A stretch of DNA of 64,000 nucleotides from Pelorhabdus rhamnosifermentans (GCF_018835585.1 NZ_JAHGVE010000001.1:248001-312000), one strand, 5' to 3'. Shown: positions 1-10,004, counted from the stretch's first letter. Made by a program: numbers and translations. Notes: generated by a model not told the origin, from the letters alone.

Positions 1-1
1 A

Positions 2-2965
2 GTAATGGCACATGTAAAATGGGGAAAACCATTGTCTACTATGAGGCATTGGATTTCTTGTTCAGAGCCGACGTATTATAAAACTATTGAGAAATTTTGT
101 AAGGTAACAGGAACTGATTCTGGTATTGTTTCTACATGTTATGCTATGGCTGAAAATGTGTTTGCAATTTCAAAGAGTGATGGTTTTAAAATAAAGGAGC
201 ATAATGGTAAGCATACCGTAAGTTGTGGTGCTCTAGTTCCAAATACTTTTGTGAAATTTGTTGATGGCGAGATTTATGTCAAAAGCGATACATCTATTTC
301 TTCTTATATGGATGGCGTATCTATTATAGACTCAGATGGATATTATCCGACTGGGGATATGGGGTTTATGGATGAAGGTCAGCTATTTATTGAAGGTCGA
401 AAACATGATGTAATGATTCAGGCTGGGAAAAAATACATGCTAAGTGATTTGGATTTTCTTCTAAATGAAACTGTTCCTGATTGCAGAGGTCGTGGTGCCT
501 GCGTGGCCATTGAGGATTCGAGAATGGGAACACAAACATTGTGTGTGATTTTGGAAAGAGAGAAATTCTTTGATAAAAGTGAATACAATGAAATTTATAA
601 AAAGTTATCAGCGGTATTTCCTCTAGAAAGTTTTGAACTAGAGTTTGTGCCTGAAGAATTTATCACTAAAACATCATCAGGAAAAATAAACCGTAAAAAA
701 ACAGCTAATGATGTTATTTTGGCGCGAGAATGGCAGAAAAATGAAAAAGGTGTATCTGGAAAAAATATTAGGAATGAAATAGGACGTTTTTTTTCCTATT
801 TGCCTTATGATCTACCTATAAAAGATGTGCTTGATTCACTTGGGTATGTTCTAATAAATGTTATTGCCGATGAATTTGGTATTAGTATTTCTCAGCAGAT
901 GAGTTTAGAAGAGATAATTGAAAAAGTGGACACTTTTTCTACTGATGAAGATGAATGTTTAGAAGAAGAGTGTCTGTATATTGTATCTTTATGGGATTAT
1001 TGGGGGACTATCTATGAAGGAGATCCCGTTAAAACGGAACAGATTCAAAAAATTTCAGCGGAAATTGGTGTACCAATAAGATTTGAACATATTTGCCTGC
1101 CTCCGCGAGCAGAGCTTGTTTTAAATGATCTGATCTTCTCGGACTATTTTTTATGTCGGGACTACGATGATAGATATAAAGACTATTTAGATTGTATTCG
1201 CAAAATAAAACGAGCAAGTATTCTTCTTTTTAATGATGCATCAGAATATGGATTTGTAAAAGAACAATGCGTTTTTCCAAAAATGAATAAAAGTTTTAAG
1301 CGGAGTTCAAGTGCTGATTATCTTGCTGTTAGGTATCAAAAATATGCATGGCAGCATCATTTGTTGCCAATTGATTTAGTGGGAGCTTCTGAATTTCCAG
1401 TAACTAATCGAGATGAAATTTTCAAAAATCTTGTTGAGTATCTTGATATTCCTATATTTAGGGCAGCTTATTCGGGGACATGGCGGGATTATACTACGAA
1501 TTGGGAATTTAAAGATTTTAATAATCAAAGTAATTATTATAAAGAAAACTTTTTTTCAGCACTTACTGATTTTCTAATCGCTAATAAGAATAAGTGGAAA
1601 TTAAGAAGTTTTCCAAAATCAGATGCTATTGTCAAATATAATGATGCAATGCATTTTTGTGCATTTTGTATTAATCCTGCGGTCATAGAGAAAGTATTAA
1701 AACAATTTAATAGTTTTATAATTCATGGCTGGCCTAATAGCCTTCCTTATTTAACGAAGCGACTTAAAGAAGAAAATAAAGATTTTGTTTTTGTAACAAC
1801 GCTTGATTCAAAAGATGGATTTGGAAAATTAGAACAGAAATATGAGTGTATTCTTCAGACTGGTCCATGGTTAATTGAGCGATATTGTAAGTCTTTGCTT
1901 CCTGTTATTCAGATAGTCGAGAGTAGTAGGACTACTCCTAAAATGGTTAATGTTCCTGCTGAATTAAAAATTGCAGACAGTGAATATTTTTTAGGATCCA
2001 AAGAAGAATTACAGATAATGCGTTTGTGTGATGCTAATGTCTTGGTTATGAGTGCAGAATTATTAACTGCTGATACCCATAGTGATATTTCCAGAATGAT
2101 TGTAGAAAAAATGGGGTATGAATCCTATTTATGGGGAGTTGTTGATCTACATTCTGCATCTGATAATTATACTGAAGTTTTCAAGGCATTGGATATTTTG
2201 AGTACGATAACAGAGGATTGTCCGAGGTTGTATGAAAGGGAATTCTTACTTTGTGAAAAGCTTGGTGATCGGGATGGAAGTTTTCAATATCTAAAAAAAT
2301 ATATAGAAGTTGTTGATGATATCTCGCTATCACGCAGAATTCGGCATTACATTATTAATGTCTACGGTAAAGGCGAAAATAGCATTGAATTTTTGAGGGA
2401 CGTACTACAATTTTTACATATAGAACCTAAAGATTCAAAAATGTTTTTAGTGTTAGCTGCGATCTTTTTTGAATTAGGGTTTTACGAGGAAGTATTGGAA
2501 GCTATAAGGAAGTATGAAAGTGTTGTTTTCTCGTCGAGCCAATTAACACAAATAATGGAGCACCATAGGTTATCTATAAATAAAAATATTAATGAGAAAT
2601 ACAAGAGTGCGGAATTTAGCGAAGGTATTTCTGGGACAAGCGAATTTGCTCAGTTGATACAATTAGAAGATGAAATTAGTTATGAAGATTTGAAAAATAT
2701 AGATACGAAGTCAGAAAAAGATATAGTATTGATGAATTTGTTTGTTAGTATTACAGGATTACAGGCCATGTACCCTTTGAATTCAGAGTTTGTTTATCCT
2801 AATAAGGCAAGATGGTATTTTAACAAAGCGGAAATATGTAAAAGGTTAGGGCTACAAGAATGGAGAATTGAGTCATACAGGAAATTTCTTAGTTTTGCAG
2901 ATGATTTTAGGGATGCAGATAAAATAAGTAAGGTAAATAGTTGGTTAGAGAATATCCAAAATTAA
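2..2965 (+). CDS. Adenylation-carrier-TPR protein (5' partial)
   Basis: The reading frame is open to the left edge, so the N-terminus, including the adenylation core, is missing. Counting from the first in-window Met (position 5), residues 1-240 are the C-terminal part of an AMP-forming ligase: a CYAMAEN A5-like motif near 45, YPTGD at 114, GRKHD at 131 and TSSGKINRKK at 223. A short carrier domain follows with a DSLG phosphopantetheine site (Ser about 278). Residues 330-700 match nothing I recognise, and about 740-986 look like TPR-type helical repeats. The layout is that of an NRPS-like loading protein: acyl or amino-acid activation and tethering, then an unknown transfer or scaffold region. 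It heads the glycan island, so I infer that it activates a group for sugar or flagellin modification. The substrate is unknown. Confidence 0.75.
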   Translation, partial: VMAHVKWGKPLSTMRHWISCSEPTYYKTIEKFCKVTGTDSGIVSTCYAMAENVFAISKSDGFKIKEHNGKHTVSCGALVPNTFVKFVDGEIYVKSDTSISSYMDGVSIIDSDGYYPTGDMGFMDEGQLFIEGRKHDVMIQAGKKYMLSDLDFLLNETVPDCRGRGACVAIEDSRMGTQTLCVILEREKFFDKSEYNEIYKKLSAVFPLESFELEFVPEEFITKTSSGKINRKKTANDVILAREWQKNEKGVSGKNIRNEIGRFFSYLPYDLPIKDVLDSLGYVLINVIADEFGISISQQMSLEEIIEKVDTFSTDEDECLEEECLYIVSLWDYWGTIYEGDPVKTEQIQKISAEIGVPIRFEHICLPPRAELVLNDLIFSDYFLCRDYDDRYKDYLDCIRKIKRASILLFNDASEYGFVKEQCVFPKMNKSFKRSSSADYLAVRYQKYAWQHHLLPIDLVGASEFPVTNRDEIFKNLVEYLDIPIFRAAYSGTWRDYTTNWEFKDFNNQSNYYKENFFSALTDFLIANKNKWKLRSFPKSDAIVKYNDAMHFCAFCINPAVIEKVLKQFNSFIIHGWPNSLPYLTKRLKEENKDFVFVTTLDSKDGFGKLEQKYECILQTGPWLIERYCKSLLPVIQIVESSRTTPKMVNVPAELKIADSEYFLGSKEELQIMRLCDANVLVMSAELLTADTHSDISRMIVEKMGYESYLWGVVDLHSASDNYTEVFKALDILSTITEDCPRLYEREFLLCEKLGDRDGSFQYLKKYIEVVDDISLSRRIRHYIINVYGKGENSIEFLRDVLQFLHIEPKDSKMFLVLAAIFFELGFYEEVLEAIRKYESVVFSSSQLTQIMEHHRLSINKNINEKYKSAEFSEGISGTSEFAQLIQLEDEISYEDLKNIDTKSEKDIVLMNLFVSITGLQAMYPLNSEFVYPNKARWYFNKAEICKRLGLQEWRIESYRKFLSFADDFRDADKISKVNSWLENIQN

Positions 2966-2987
2966 GATGGGTAAGGGGCTATTAGAA

Positions 2988-3617
2988 ATGAATGTTTTAG
3001 CTGTAGGAGCACATTTTGATGATATTGAACTTGGATGTGGGGGAGCACTTGCGAAGCATGTGGCGTCTGGAGATAATGTTTGTGCTTATGTGGCAACTTT
3101 ATCGGGTTTTACTAATCCGCAGCATAAAGTAATACGTTCAAATGAAACAGCTTTTTGTGAAGGACAAAAAGCTATGAAAATATTAGGCGTGGAACTGATA
3201 TGCGGTGATTTTAAAACGCTTGAATTAGAATTTAATGAGGAACTCAATCAGGAACTTATTAAAATTGTTGAAGAGAAAAAGATTGATAAGGTTTACACAC
3301 ATTGGATGGGGGATATTCATCATGACCATCAAGCTGTGGCTAAATCTTCTATGCATTCTTGCAGACACGTTCCTAATATGTTAATGTACCGCAGTAACTG
3401 GTATCATTCAACACTTGATTTTAAAGGAAATTTTTATATTGATATTACTGATTTTTGGGATAAAAAGGAAAAAGCATTGTTGTCACATAGATCAGAATTG
3501 CAGCGGACCGCTTACAAATGGATTGATTTTTTTAAGAATGAGGCGGAAAACGCCGGACAAAGAATTGGTGTAAAATATGCGGAATGCTATGAGGTGGTTA
3601 AATGGCTGGAAAAGTAG
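2988..3617 (+). CDS. PIG-L family deacetylase
   Basis: This is a zinc-dependent N-deacetylase of the PIG-L/LmbE type. Such enzymes remove acetyl groups from N-acetylated sugars or similar small molecules. The metal motif AHFDDIELGCGG lies at residues 7-18, corresponding to the family A-H-P/F-D-D-E/I pattern, and HHDHQ in mid-protein supplies a further probable ligand. An upstream in-frame ATG at 2967 exists, but the AAGGGG ribosome site at 2973-2978 is correctly spaced for the ATG at 2988. The length (209 aa) is normal. It follows the adenylation/carrier gene closely and is probably co-transcribed. In this setting it may expose an amine on a sugar precursor for re-acylation; that role is inferred. 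Confidence 0.85.
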   Translation: MNVLAVGAHFDDIELGCGGALAKHVASGDNVCAYVATLSGFTNPQHKVIRSNETAFCEGQKAMKILGVELICGDFKTLELEFNEELNQELIKIVEEKKIDKVYTHWMGDIHHDHQAVAKSSMHSCRHVPNMLMYRSNWYHSTLDFKGNFYIDITDFWDKKEKALLSHRSELQRTAYKWIDFFKNEAENAGQRIGVKYAECYEVVKWLEK

Positions 3618-3722
3618 AATGTTACTTAAGGCGGTTATTAGAGGTTTATTGGTTGGGAACGGGAGTAGCTTTGTACTAGATAGCGATTGTGCATTTCATT
3701 TTTATGTATTGGAGAAGAAAAT

Positions 3723-4478
3723 ATGAAGGTAGTTGGAACAATAGAAGCACGTATGGGGTCTAGTCGTCTACCGGGAAAGACAATGATGACTATTTATAAA
3801 CAAGTAACTTTGTTGGAATGTGTTGTAACCAGGTTTGAATTGTGTAAAAATGTGGATGAAATTATTGTTGTTACCTCGACTAGTGAACAGGATGATGTGA
3901 TAGAATCTTGGTGCAGGCAACATAATGTAAACTGTTTTCGTGGATCTGAAGAAGATGTTCTGGACCGGGTAGCGAGTGCACTAATAGAAAATAGTGCTGA
4001 TGTAGTCGTACAAATGGGAGCGGATTCCGCTTATCTTGATTATGAGTTGCTTGATAAATTAGTCGATGTTTACTATTCGGGCGCTTATGATTATGTGTGC
4101 AATGACATAAAACTTACCTATCCGTTAGGAATTTATGGTCATGTAGTAAATGCAGCCAAACTTATTTCTTTGAATGAACGTGGAAATTTGTCACGGGAGG
4201 ACAGAGAAGATGTGGTGCGTTATATATGGGAACACCCTGCGGAGTATAGTATCCTTAATATTGAAGCAGATGATAGATTACGATATCCGGGATTGCGTTT
4301 TACAGTAGATTATCTTGAAGATCTTGAGCAGGCCCGTGAAGTTTACGATTGTTTAGATAAAATTGATTTTACAACGGATGAGTTGATTGAGTTGTATAAA
4401 TGTAACCCTATGTTGTTTGCGAAAACGAAAAATTTGGTGCAACGTTCGGCTGCTTCTATCAAAAAGGAAGAGATATAG
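3723..4478 (+). CDS. SpsF-like cytidylyltransferase family protein
   Basis: The N-terminus has the nucleotide-binding signature EARMGSSRLPGK, typical of the SpsF/KdsB-like nucleotidyltransferase fold that makes CMP-activated sugars. SpsF itself is linked to spore-coat polysaccharide in Bacillus. DSAYLDYELLD near residue 95 is consistent with the metal-binding region. An upstream in-frame ATG (3687) lacks a ribosome site, while GGAGAAG at 3711-3717 precedes the ATG at 3723. The length (251 aa) is standard. It sits just ahead of an oxidoreductase and an aminotransferase, as in other nucleotide-sugar operons. It could activate a nonulosonic or other acidic sugar with CTP, but the sugar cannot be read from the sequence. 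Confidence 0.85.
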   Translation: MKVVGTIEARMGSSRLPGKTMMTIYKQVTLLECVVTRFELCKNVDEIIVVTSTSEQDDVIESWCRQHNVNCFRGSEEDVLDRVASALIENSADVVVQMGADSAYLDYELLDKLVDVYYSGAYDYVCNDIKLTYPLGIYGHVVNAAKLISLNERGNLSREDREDVVRYIWEHPAEYSILNIEADDRLRYPGLRFTVDYLEDLEQAREVYDCLDKIDFTTDELIELYKCNPMLFAKTKNLVQRSAASIKKEEI

Positions 4479-4483
4479 TTATT

Positions 4484-5512
4484 ATGAAAAAATTATCTGT
4501 TGCTATTATTGGGGCCGGTCAAATTGCTGGTGGGTATGATCAGCAAAAGATAAATGGCGATCAAGGAATTTATACTCACGCTGGAGCATATATGGCTCAT
4601 GGTGGTTATGAACTTACTTCTATATGTGATGTGAACCAGGATCAAGCAGCACAATTTCAAAAATATTGGAAGGTTGAGCATAAGGTCACTGATATTGACA
4701 AACTTTTGGAGTCATATCATGATGTCGTTAGTGTATGTACGCCTGATGCTACTCACTATGAGCTAGTTAAAAGATTATTATTAAGTCATTGTTGTAAAAC
4801 TGTATTTGTTGAAAAACCGCTGGCATTAAATTTGCAAGAAATTGCAGAGTTGCTTGAACTGGCCAATGCGAATCAGTGTCATATCGTAGTTGATTTTCAG
4901 CGTCAATATGAGATTTATCATAAGCAAATTCGAAGCCAATTAGCCCAGGCGATGGAATCAGTTCTTACTGTTAATGCCTATTATATTAAAGGCTTAGAGC
5001 ATATTGGTGTGACGATGATTGATACTCTCGTTTTTCTATTTGGGCTGCCAGAGGCAGTTTTAACTTATAATCGTGTATATAATCAGGAGATTCGTGATTA
5101 CACTTATGAATTTATTTTTTATTATTCACAGTTTAATGTGACTGTAAAGACTGTTGATTCGGAAGCTTATCATTATAATTATCATATTTTTGAAATTGAT
5201 ATGCTACTTACTGATCAAAGAATTGTAATTAATGATAATTCTCGGCAGATATTAGTGAGAACTGTTACTGATTATGCTTATTCGGGTGTGAAGGTCTTAA
5301 ATGATCGTGAGCCGCTAGTAAATGATACTAAATATCAATATTCCTTAATTGATGCCGTTGATTATATCTCGCAAATTACAAACTCACAACGCAATCATGA
5401 CGTGAGTACCCCTGTACAATCTTTTAATACGAAGTTGCTTATTGATGCAATAGTTAAGTCTTATATTAATCATCAAAAAGTATGTTTGGAGGAGAAAAAA
5501 TGGAAAAGATAA
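4484..5512 (+). CDS. Gfo/Idh/MocA family oxidoreductase
   Basis: This is an NAD(P)-dependent sugar oxidoreductase. The N-terminal Rossmann motif is VAIIGAGQIAGGYD, and VFVEKPLALN carries the EKP motif of the Gfo/Idh/MocA family (the Lys is catalytic). The C-terminal half fits the alpha/beta substrate domain. At 342 aa it has normal length. Its 3' end overlaps the next aminotransferase gene by 13 bases, so the two are translationally linked. I infer that it oxidises a nucleotide-sugar hydroxyl to a ketone, which the following PLP enzyme then aminates. The exact sugar is unknown. Confidence 0.87.
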   Translation: MKKLSVAIIGAGQIAGGYDQQKINGDQGIYTHAGAYMAHGGYELTSICDVNQDQAAQFQKYWKVEHKVTDIDKLLESYHDVVSVCTPDATHYELVKRLLLSHCCKTVFVEKPLALNLQEIAELLELANANQCHIVVDFQRQYEIYHKQIRSQLAQAMESVLTVNAYYIKGLEHIGVTMIDTLVFLFGLPEAVLTYNRVYNQEIRDYTYEFIFYYSQFNVTVKTVDSEAYHYNYHIFEIDMLLTDQRIVINDNSRQILVRTVTDYAYSGVKVLNDREPLVNDTKYQYSLIDAVDYISQITNSQRNHDVSTPVQSFNTKLLIDAIVKSYINHQKVCLEEKKWKR

Positions 5513-6744
5513 TAACAAAAGCATTTCCTATGTACAACCCTATTGGTGAGGAAGAAGCTCAGGCAGCAGCAGCTGTAGTCAGGACTGGAATATTATCGGA
5601 TTTTTTGGGTAAACACAGCGAAAAATTTGGTGGTGGAAAGAATGTTCTTGAACTTGAAAAAAACTGGGCCGAATATCATCATGTCAAACATGCGATTTCT
5701 TTTAATTCAGCTACAACGGCATTGTTAGCTGGATTAGGTGCTTTGGAAGTGTGTCCGGGCGATGAAGTTTTGGTTATTGGTTACAGTATGTGTATTTCAG
5801 CAACGGCACCCTTGTTTTATGGTGCGATCCCTGTTTTTGTTGATATTGAAGAAGACTATTATTGCATGGATCCTGTCAAAATTGAAGATAAAATTACACC
5901 GCGTACAAAGGCAATATTACCTGTTGACTTATTTGGACAATCTTCAGATATGGTGAAGATCAATGCAATTGCGAAAAAGTATAATTTAAAAGTGCTCTCA
6001 GATACATCACATGCCCCTGGCTGTCGCTATCATGAGGGATTTGCCGGTACTTTTGCTGATGTAGGGGTTTATAGTTTGAATCAGCACAAAATTATACATT
6101 GCGGTGAAGGTGGCATTGCTGTAACTAATGATGATGAGATTGCACTTCGACTTCAATTGATTCGTAATCATGCAGAAGCGGTTGTGGACGATATGGGGTA
6201 TTATAATTTGACAAATATGGTTGGCGGTAATTATCGTATGACTGAAACAGAAGCTGCCATTGCAATTGAACAGCTTAAAAAGCTGCCTGCTCTTATTGAA
6301 TCTAGAATTAATTTGGCTAATTATTTGTCAGAGAAACTATCAAAATTAGAATATCTTACGGTTCCTAAGGTGCGTGAAAATGCGGAACACGTTTATTATC
6401 TTTATCCTCTGCGTTATGATGAAGACAAGGCGGGACTATGTCGTGAACAATATGTGGAAAACATTAGGAAACTTGGGATTCCTCTGTATCGTTTAGCTGG
6501 TGGTTATATTAAACCACTATATTTAGAACCGATTTTTTCTAAAAAGGAACAGTTAAAACATGGTTATCCTTATAGATTATTGAAGGATAATGAGCAACCA
6601 AATTATAGCCGTGGCATTTGCCCAGTTACGGAGAAATTTTATGATAAGGAATTTATTGTAACAGCCTATACTTATCCGCCATTAACGAAGTCAGACATGG
6701 ATGATATTGTTAAAGTTTTCGATAAAGCAGCGACGATGCGATGA
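5500..6744 (+). CDS. DegT/DnrJ/EryC1/StrS aminotransferase
   Basis: This PLP-dependent sugar aminotransferase of about 414 aa probably aminates a keto-sugar made by the upstream Gfo/Idh enzyme. FNSATTALLAGL binds the PLP phosphate, DTSHAPG carries the Asp that contacts the pyridine N, and NQHKIIHCGEGG contains the Schiff-base lysine, so unlike the homologue at 13257 this one keeps the catalytic Lys. The start chosen is the ATG at 5500 because GGAGGAG at 5488-5494 is correctly placed; an ATG at 5482 has no ribosome site. It overlaps the neighbour genes at both ends (13 bases upstream, 4 downstream), which indicates one operon. Confidence 0.88.
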   Translation: MEKIITKAFPMYNPIGEEEAQAAAAVVRTGILSDFLGKHSEKFGGGKNVLELEKNWAEYHHVKHAISFNSATTALLAGLGALEVCPGDEVLVIGYSMCISATAPLFYGAIPVFVDIEEDYYCMDPVKIEDKITPRTKAILPVDLFGQSSDMVKINAIAKKYNLKVLSDTSHAPGCRYHEGFAGTFADVGVYSLNQHKIIHCGEGGIAVTNDDEIALRLQLIRNHAEAVVDDMGYYNLTNMVGGNYRMTETEAAIAIEQLKKLPALIESRINLANYLSEKLSKLEYLTVPKVRENAEHVYYLYPLRYDEDKAGLCREQYVENIRKLGIPLYRLAGGYIKPLYLEPIFSKKEQLKHGYPYRLLKDNEQPNYSRGICPVTEKFYDKEFIVTAYTYPPLTKSDMDDIVKVFDKAATMR

Positions 6745-7721
6745 ATTTAAATTATAATAAAGAATACAACAAAGCTATTCGAGCTTGGCTTCTTAAAAAT
6801 TATAATTATGCTAAGCTCCTTTCGGAACAGAAACTGATTTCACGGGTTTGTCCAGTGTGCGGCTCGCAACAAAATCATTTTTTTGCTAATAATGGTAGTT
6901 TGAATTATGTCCAATGTAATGAATGTTCACTGGCTTTTATGAATCCTGCACCAGCTGGTGATAGCATTAATGAAGGGTTTCAAGGCGATGATGCTATTGT
7001 GATGGAATATTTTAATATTATGATGAAGTACAAAACCGCTTTGCCAGAAAAACCCGATCCGCTTATAGATAATAAATTATCTGATATTTATCGTATTAAA
7101 TCCAGTGGAAGCTTACTTGATGTGGGATGTTCAGTGGGCGATTTTTTGCATAAAGCCAAATATTTTTATGATGTGGAAGGAGTAGAGGTAAATCCCTTTA
7201 CTGCTGCTGTTGCTGAACAGTTTTTTACTATTCACAAGAATTATTTGTCAGAATTAAAACTGCCTGCTGATCAGTATGATATTGTGACTTTACATCAAAT
7301 TTTGTATGGAGTACCTAATCCTGTTGGTTTGTTACAAGATATTTATAAGGTATTAAAGATTGCAGGAAAATTATATATTAACACACCCAATTCCGATTCT
7401 TTTGCTACTGAGTTTTACAAGGGGCAGGTGAATCATTTATATGGCTATACGACTCAACAGGTCTTTAATCGAAAGTCACTGGAAAGATTAGCTGAACTTA
7501 CTGGTTTTCGGTTGCTGACTTTTCGTACTGAATGGCTCGATATATATACAACAGATATCCTTGAGTATATGCAGAACCCTCAGTTATTTATTCATAAACG
7601 AAACTGCTATGTAGAAAATTATGAGGAAAAGATTGCAGCTGAAGAAGCATTACATAGCCGTTTGAATTATTCACTGGGCAACCGAGGAAATTATTTAGTC
7701 GCAGTACTTGAAAAGGTGTAA
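6741..7721 (+). CDS. Class I SAM-dependent methyltransferase with zinc-finger N-terminus
   Basis: Residues around 33-65 hold a four-cysteine zinc-binding segment (CPVCGS ... CNECSLAFMNP) typical of a group of sugar and polyketide methyltransferases. The SAM-binding motif LLDVGCSVGDFLHKA follows, with VEGVEVNP as motif II. The start ATG overlaps the previous stop (ATGA) and the end overlaps the next ATG. The 326 aa length fits. In a glycan operon it probably methylates a sugar or a carrier-bound acyl group. Methylated glyceroyl groups occur on C. jejuni flagellar sugars, which would fit the later block, but that link is speculative. Confidence 0.8.
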   Translation: MNLNYNKEYNKAIRAWLLKNYNYAKLLSEQKLISRVCPVCGSQQNHFFANNGSLNYVQCNECSLAFMNPAPAGDSINEGFQGDDAIVMEYFNIMMKYKTALPEKPDPLIDNKLSDIYRIKSSGSLLDVGCSVGDFLHKAKYFYDVEGVEVNPFTAAVAEQFFTIHKNYLSELKLPADQYDIVTLHQILYGVPNPVGLLQDIYKVLKIAGKLYINTPNSDSFATEFYKGQVNHLYGYTTQQVFNRKSLERLAELTGFRLLTFRTEWLDIYTTDILEYMQNPQLFIHKRNCYVENYEEKIAAEEALHSRLNYSLGNRGNYLVAVLEKV

Positions 7722-7723
7722 TG

Positions 7724-8788
7724 ATGGCTAAAAAGGTGCTTTTTTTTAGTTGCGAGCCTGGTGGAGCCGAAGTTCTTATTCCTGTCATTCAATTACTACA
7801 AAATCACGATGATTATGAAGCTATTGTTTGTGGTTATGGCTACGGAAGCCAACGTTTTCAGAGAGAAGGGATTGTTCATCGCACGATTTGTTCGGTGAAA
7901 TGTGGAGATTTTTCTCTGCTTGACGAGGTGCGTCCAGACTGTATTATTACGTCAGCTTGTAGCTTGCCTGAGCGGGATATGTCAGAAAAATTTTTATGGT
8001 ATAATGCGCGAATGCGACATATCCCTACCCTTGCTTTTTTGGATTCTTGGCAAAATTATAGCAAGCGATTTAGTGGGGTGGGGTTGGCAGAACGTTTAGC
8101 TTATTTACCTGACTATATTAATTGTATTAATGATATTGGTCAGCGAGAAATGTTAGCAGAAGGTTTTTCAGCAATGCATTTGTTGACTTTTGGCCAGCCT
8201 TATCTGTCTAGGGTTGCCGAAACTATTTTCTTGAATGTTTCGAATATTAGACGGACTTATCATTTACCCGAAGATCGTCCTATTTATTTGTTCGTTTCAG
8301 AAGCCATAGCAGAGTATTATGGTAATTCCCGTGGCTATACACAGTATTCGGTTTTGAAAGAGTTTCTAAAAAATATTTATTCTTACTCATCAGAGGCTTG
8401 TATTTTGGTAAAACTTCACCCTAAGGATAATATTGAACTTTTTGGTGATATTCAAAAAGAGTTTTGTAAACAGGACGTGCGTTTTCTTGCTGAAGATATT
8501 CAATCTCAGGAATGTATTGCTGTTTCAAAGATGGTGTTTGGCATGACTTCGATCATGTTGCTGGAAGCTTATATTATGGGGAAAACGGTTGTTTCGTTGC
8601 AGCCAAACTTACAGGGGTCCGATTTGTGCGTATTGTCTAAATATAACTATATACCGGTTTTATATACTTCAGTTACTCGAGACTTAACTAAAATTATTCC
8701 GATCCATTCTAAGTTATTTCAATACCAATTTTGCAAGAAAAAATTTTTGGCGTTTTTACGAAAACTATTGGATGGTGAAAAATCATAA
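7724..8788 (+). CDS. Putative GT-B-like glycan transferase
   Basis: I cannot name a family with certainty. The protein (354 aa) starts with KVLFFSCEPGGAEVLIPV, a beta-strand/glycine-rich loop typical of the N-terminal Rossmann half of GT-B glycosyltransferases or CDP-glycerol/epimerase-like enzymes. The C-terminal half has VKLHPKDN followed by GMTSIMLLEAYIMGK, resembling the HP and S-x-x-x-E donor-binding motifs of those proteins. The first ATG (7721) overlaps the preceding stop. The second ATG (7724) is better spaced from AAGGTG and was chosen. Context supports transfer of a sugar or sugar-phosphate group. Confidence 0.55.
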   Translation: MAKKVLFFSCEPGGAEVLIPVIQLLQNHDDYEAIVCGYGYGSQRFQREGIVHRTICSVKCGDFSLLDEVRPDCIITSACSLPERDMSEKFLWYNARMRHIPTLAFLDSWQNYSKRFSGVGLAERLAYLPDYINCINDIGQREMLAEGFSAMHLLTFGQPYLSRVAETIFLNVSNIRRTYHLPEDRPIYLFVSEAIAEYYGNSRGYTQYSVLKEFLKNIYSYSSEACILVKLHPKDNIELFGDIQKEFCKQDVRFLAEDIQSQECIAVSKMVFGMTSIMLLEAYIMGKTVVSLQPNLQGSDLCVLSKYNYIPVLYTSVTRDLTKIIPIHSKLFQYQFCKKKFLAFLRKLLDGEKS

Positions 8789-8811
8789 GTGAGCAAAGTA
8801 GTTTAATAACG

Positions 8812-9897
8812 TTGAAAAATAAAAAAATTATTCTTTTTGGAACAGGTAATGCTAGTAAAATAATTTCACAAGTAATTCCTTTTACTATTGCTTATTATGT
8901 AGATAATGATTGTAGTAAGTGGGGAACTGATTTTGAACAGCATTCTATTCAATCTCCTAAAATTTTGTGTGAAGAAGAACCCGATGATTTAGCGATTATT
9001 ATTGCTAGCACTTATGATATTGATATAGCAAAGCAACTCGAAAATATGGGATTTAAGGAGAATATTCATTTTTGGAATGGTTGTGAAGTCTTTAAAGAAC
9101 ATTTAGGAAGAACTTTATCCACTAAGACTCCTTATGTTGAAAAGATGCTGAAGAAAAATAGTCTTCTAAAAAACAAATATTGCAATCAACCATGTTTTAT
9201 TATTGGTAATGGGCCATCTGTTGCTAAGCAGAATTTATTATTATTGAAGGATAATATAAAAATTGTTGTCAGTTCTTTTCAGCAACATCCCCAATTAGCT
9301 GAACTTCATCCTGAATATTGGGTGATTGCGGATCCGGAATTTTGGAATAAACCAGAAAATGCACTCTATTCTATTTTGTCGGGTATTGAAAGAGAAAATT
9401 TTAAAATTTCCTTTTTTATGCAGAGTAAGGGAGTGGAGCGATTAGGTTCATTTATTCAAAGTAATTATTCTAATATAGATTTACATGCTTTTCACTATGA
9501 TTGGAATAAAACTAATGTTAGTGATATGGATTTATCACTAGATGTTCCACCATGGGGGGAAAATGTTATTGTATGTGCGTTGATGTTGGCATTACATTTA
9601 GGATTTAATCGCATTTATCTCATTGGGTGTGACCATGATTGGTGGGGATATACCCGAGAACATTACGAACTGCAATGTGAAGGATACAAACGCTTTTATA
9701 ATGAAAAGGAGCATGAAACTATGGCTGACAAGTTGTCATTCGATCACGCTGCTAAGAGCATTGAAGTTCAGCGTAACCAATATGAATTGATAAAAGCTTA
9801 TGGTGATGCTAAAGGGCAACTGATTTATAATGCTACTGAGGGCGGACTTTTAGATATATTTCCTCGAATAAGTTATGAATCGTTATTTAGCAAATAA
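8812..9897 (+). CDS. DUF115/Maf-like protein with N-terminal Rossmann domain
   Basis: The N-terminus IILFGTGNASKIISQV looks like the small Rossmann domain often fused to sugar-modifying enzymes (PglD-like). The main domain begins near residue 120 with CFIIGNGPSVAKQN, the signature of DUF115 (MptE-like) proteins. It is shared with the Maf motility accessory factors that transfer nonulosonic acids to flagellin. YLIGCDHDWWG is a second conserved patch. The start is a TTG with only a weak ribosome site; no in-frame ATG or GTG gives a better choice. If it acts as a Maf-type transferase it would be the last step, placing the sugar on flagellin. That is inferred from the family and from the PseI/FliB context. 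Confidence 0.7.
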   Translation: MKNKKIILFGTGNASKIISQVIPFTIAYYVDNDCSKWGTDFEQHSIQSPKILCEEEPDDLAIIIASTYDIDIAKQLENMGFKENIHFWNGCEVFKEHLGRTLSTKTPYVEKMLKKNSLLKNKYCNQPCFIIGNGPSVAKQNLLLLKDNIKIVVSSFQQHPQLAELHPEYWVIADPEFWNKPENALYSILSGIERENFKISFFMQSKGVERLGSFIQSNYSNIDLHAFHYDWNKTNVSDMDLSLDVPPWGENVIVCALMLALHLGFNRIYLIGCDHDWWGYTREHYELQCEGYKRFYNEKEHETMADKLSFDHAAKSIEVQRNQYELIKAYGDAKGQLIYNATEGGLLDIFPRISYESLFSK

Positions 9898-10004
9898 TAG
9901 TAGAGAAAAATGAGACACTGGCAGAACGAAATTTTTCTATGTTTTTGGATTAGATTCATATTTTCAATGTAAGCCAGGATATTTTTCTGGAAGGAAGGTG
10001 TCAC

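Noticed and set aside
5738-5956. Extra plus-strand frame inside the 5500 aminotransferase gene
   Set aside because: It lies wholly inside a conserved gene in another frame, without a ribosome site.
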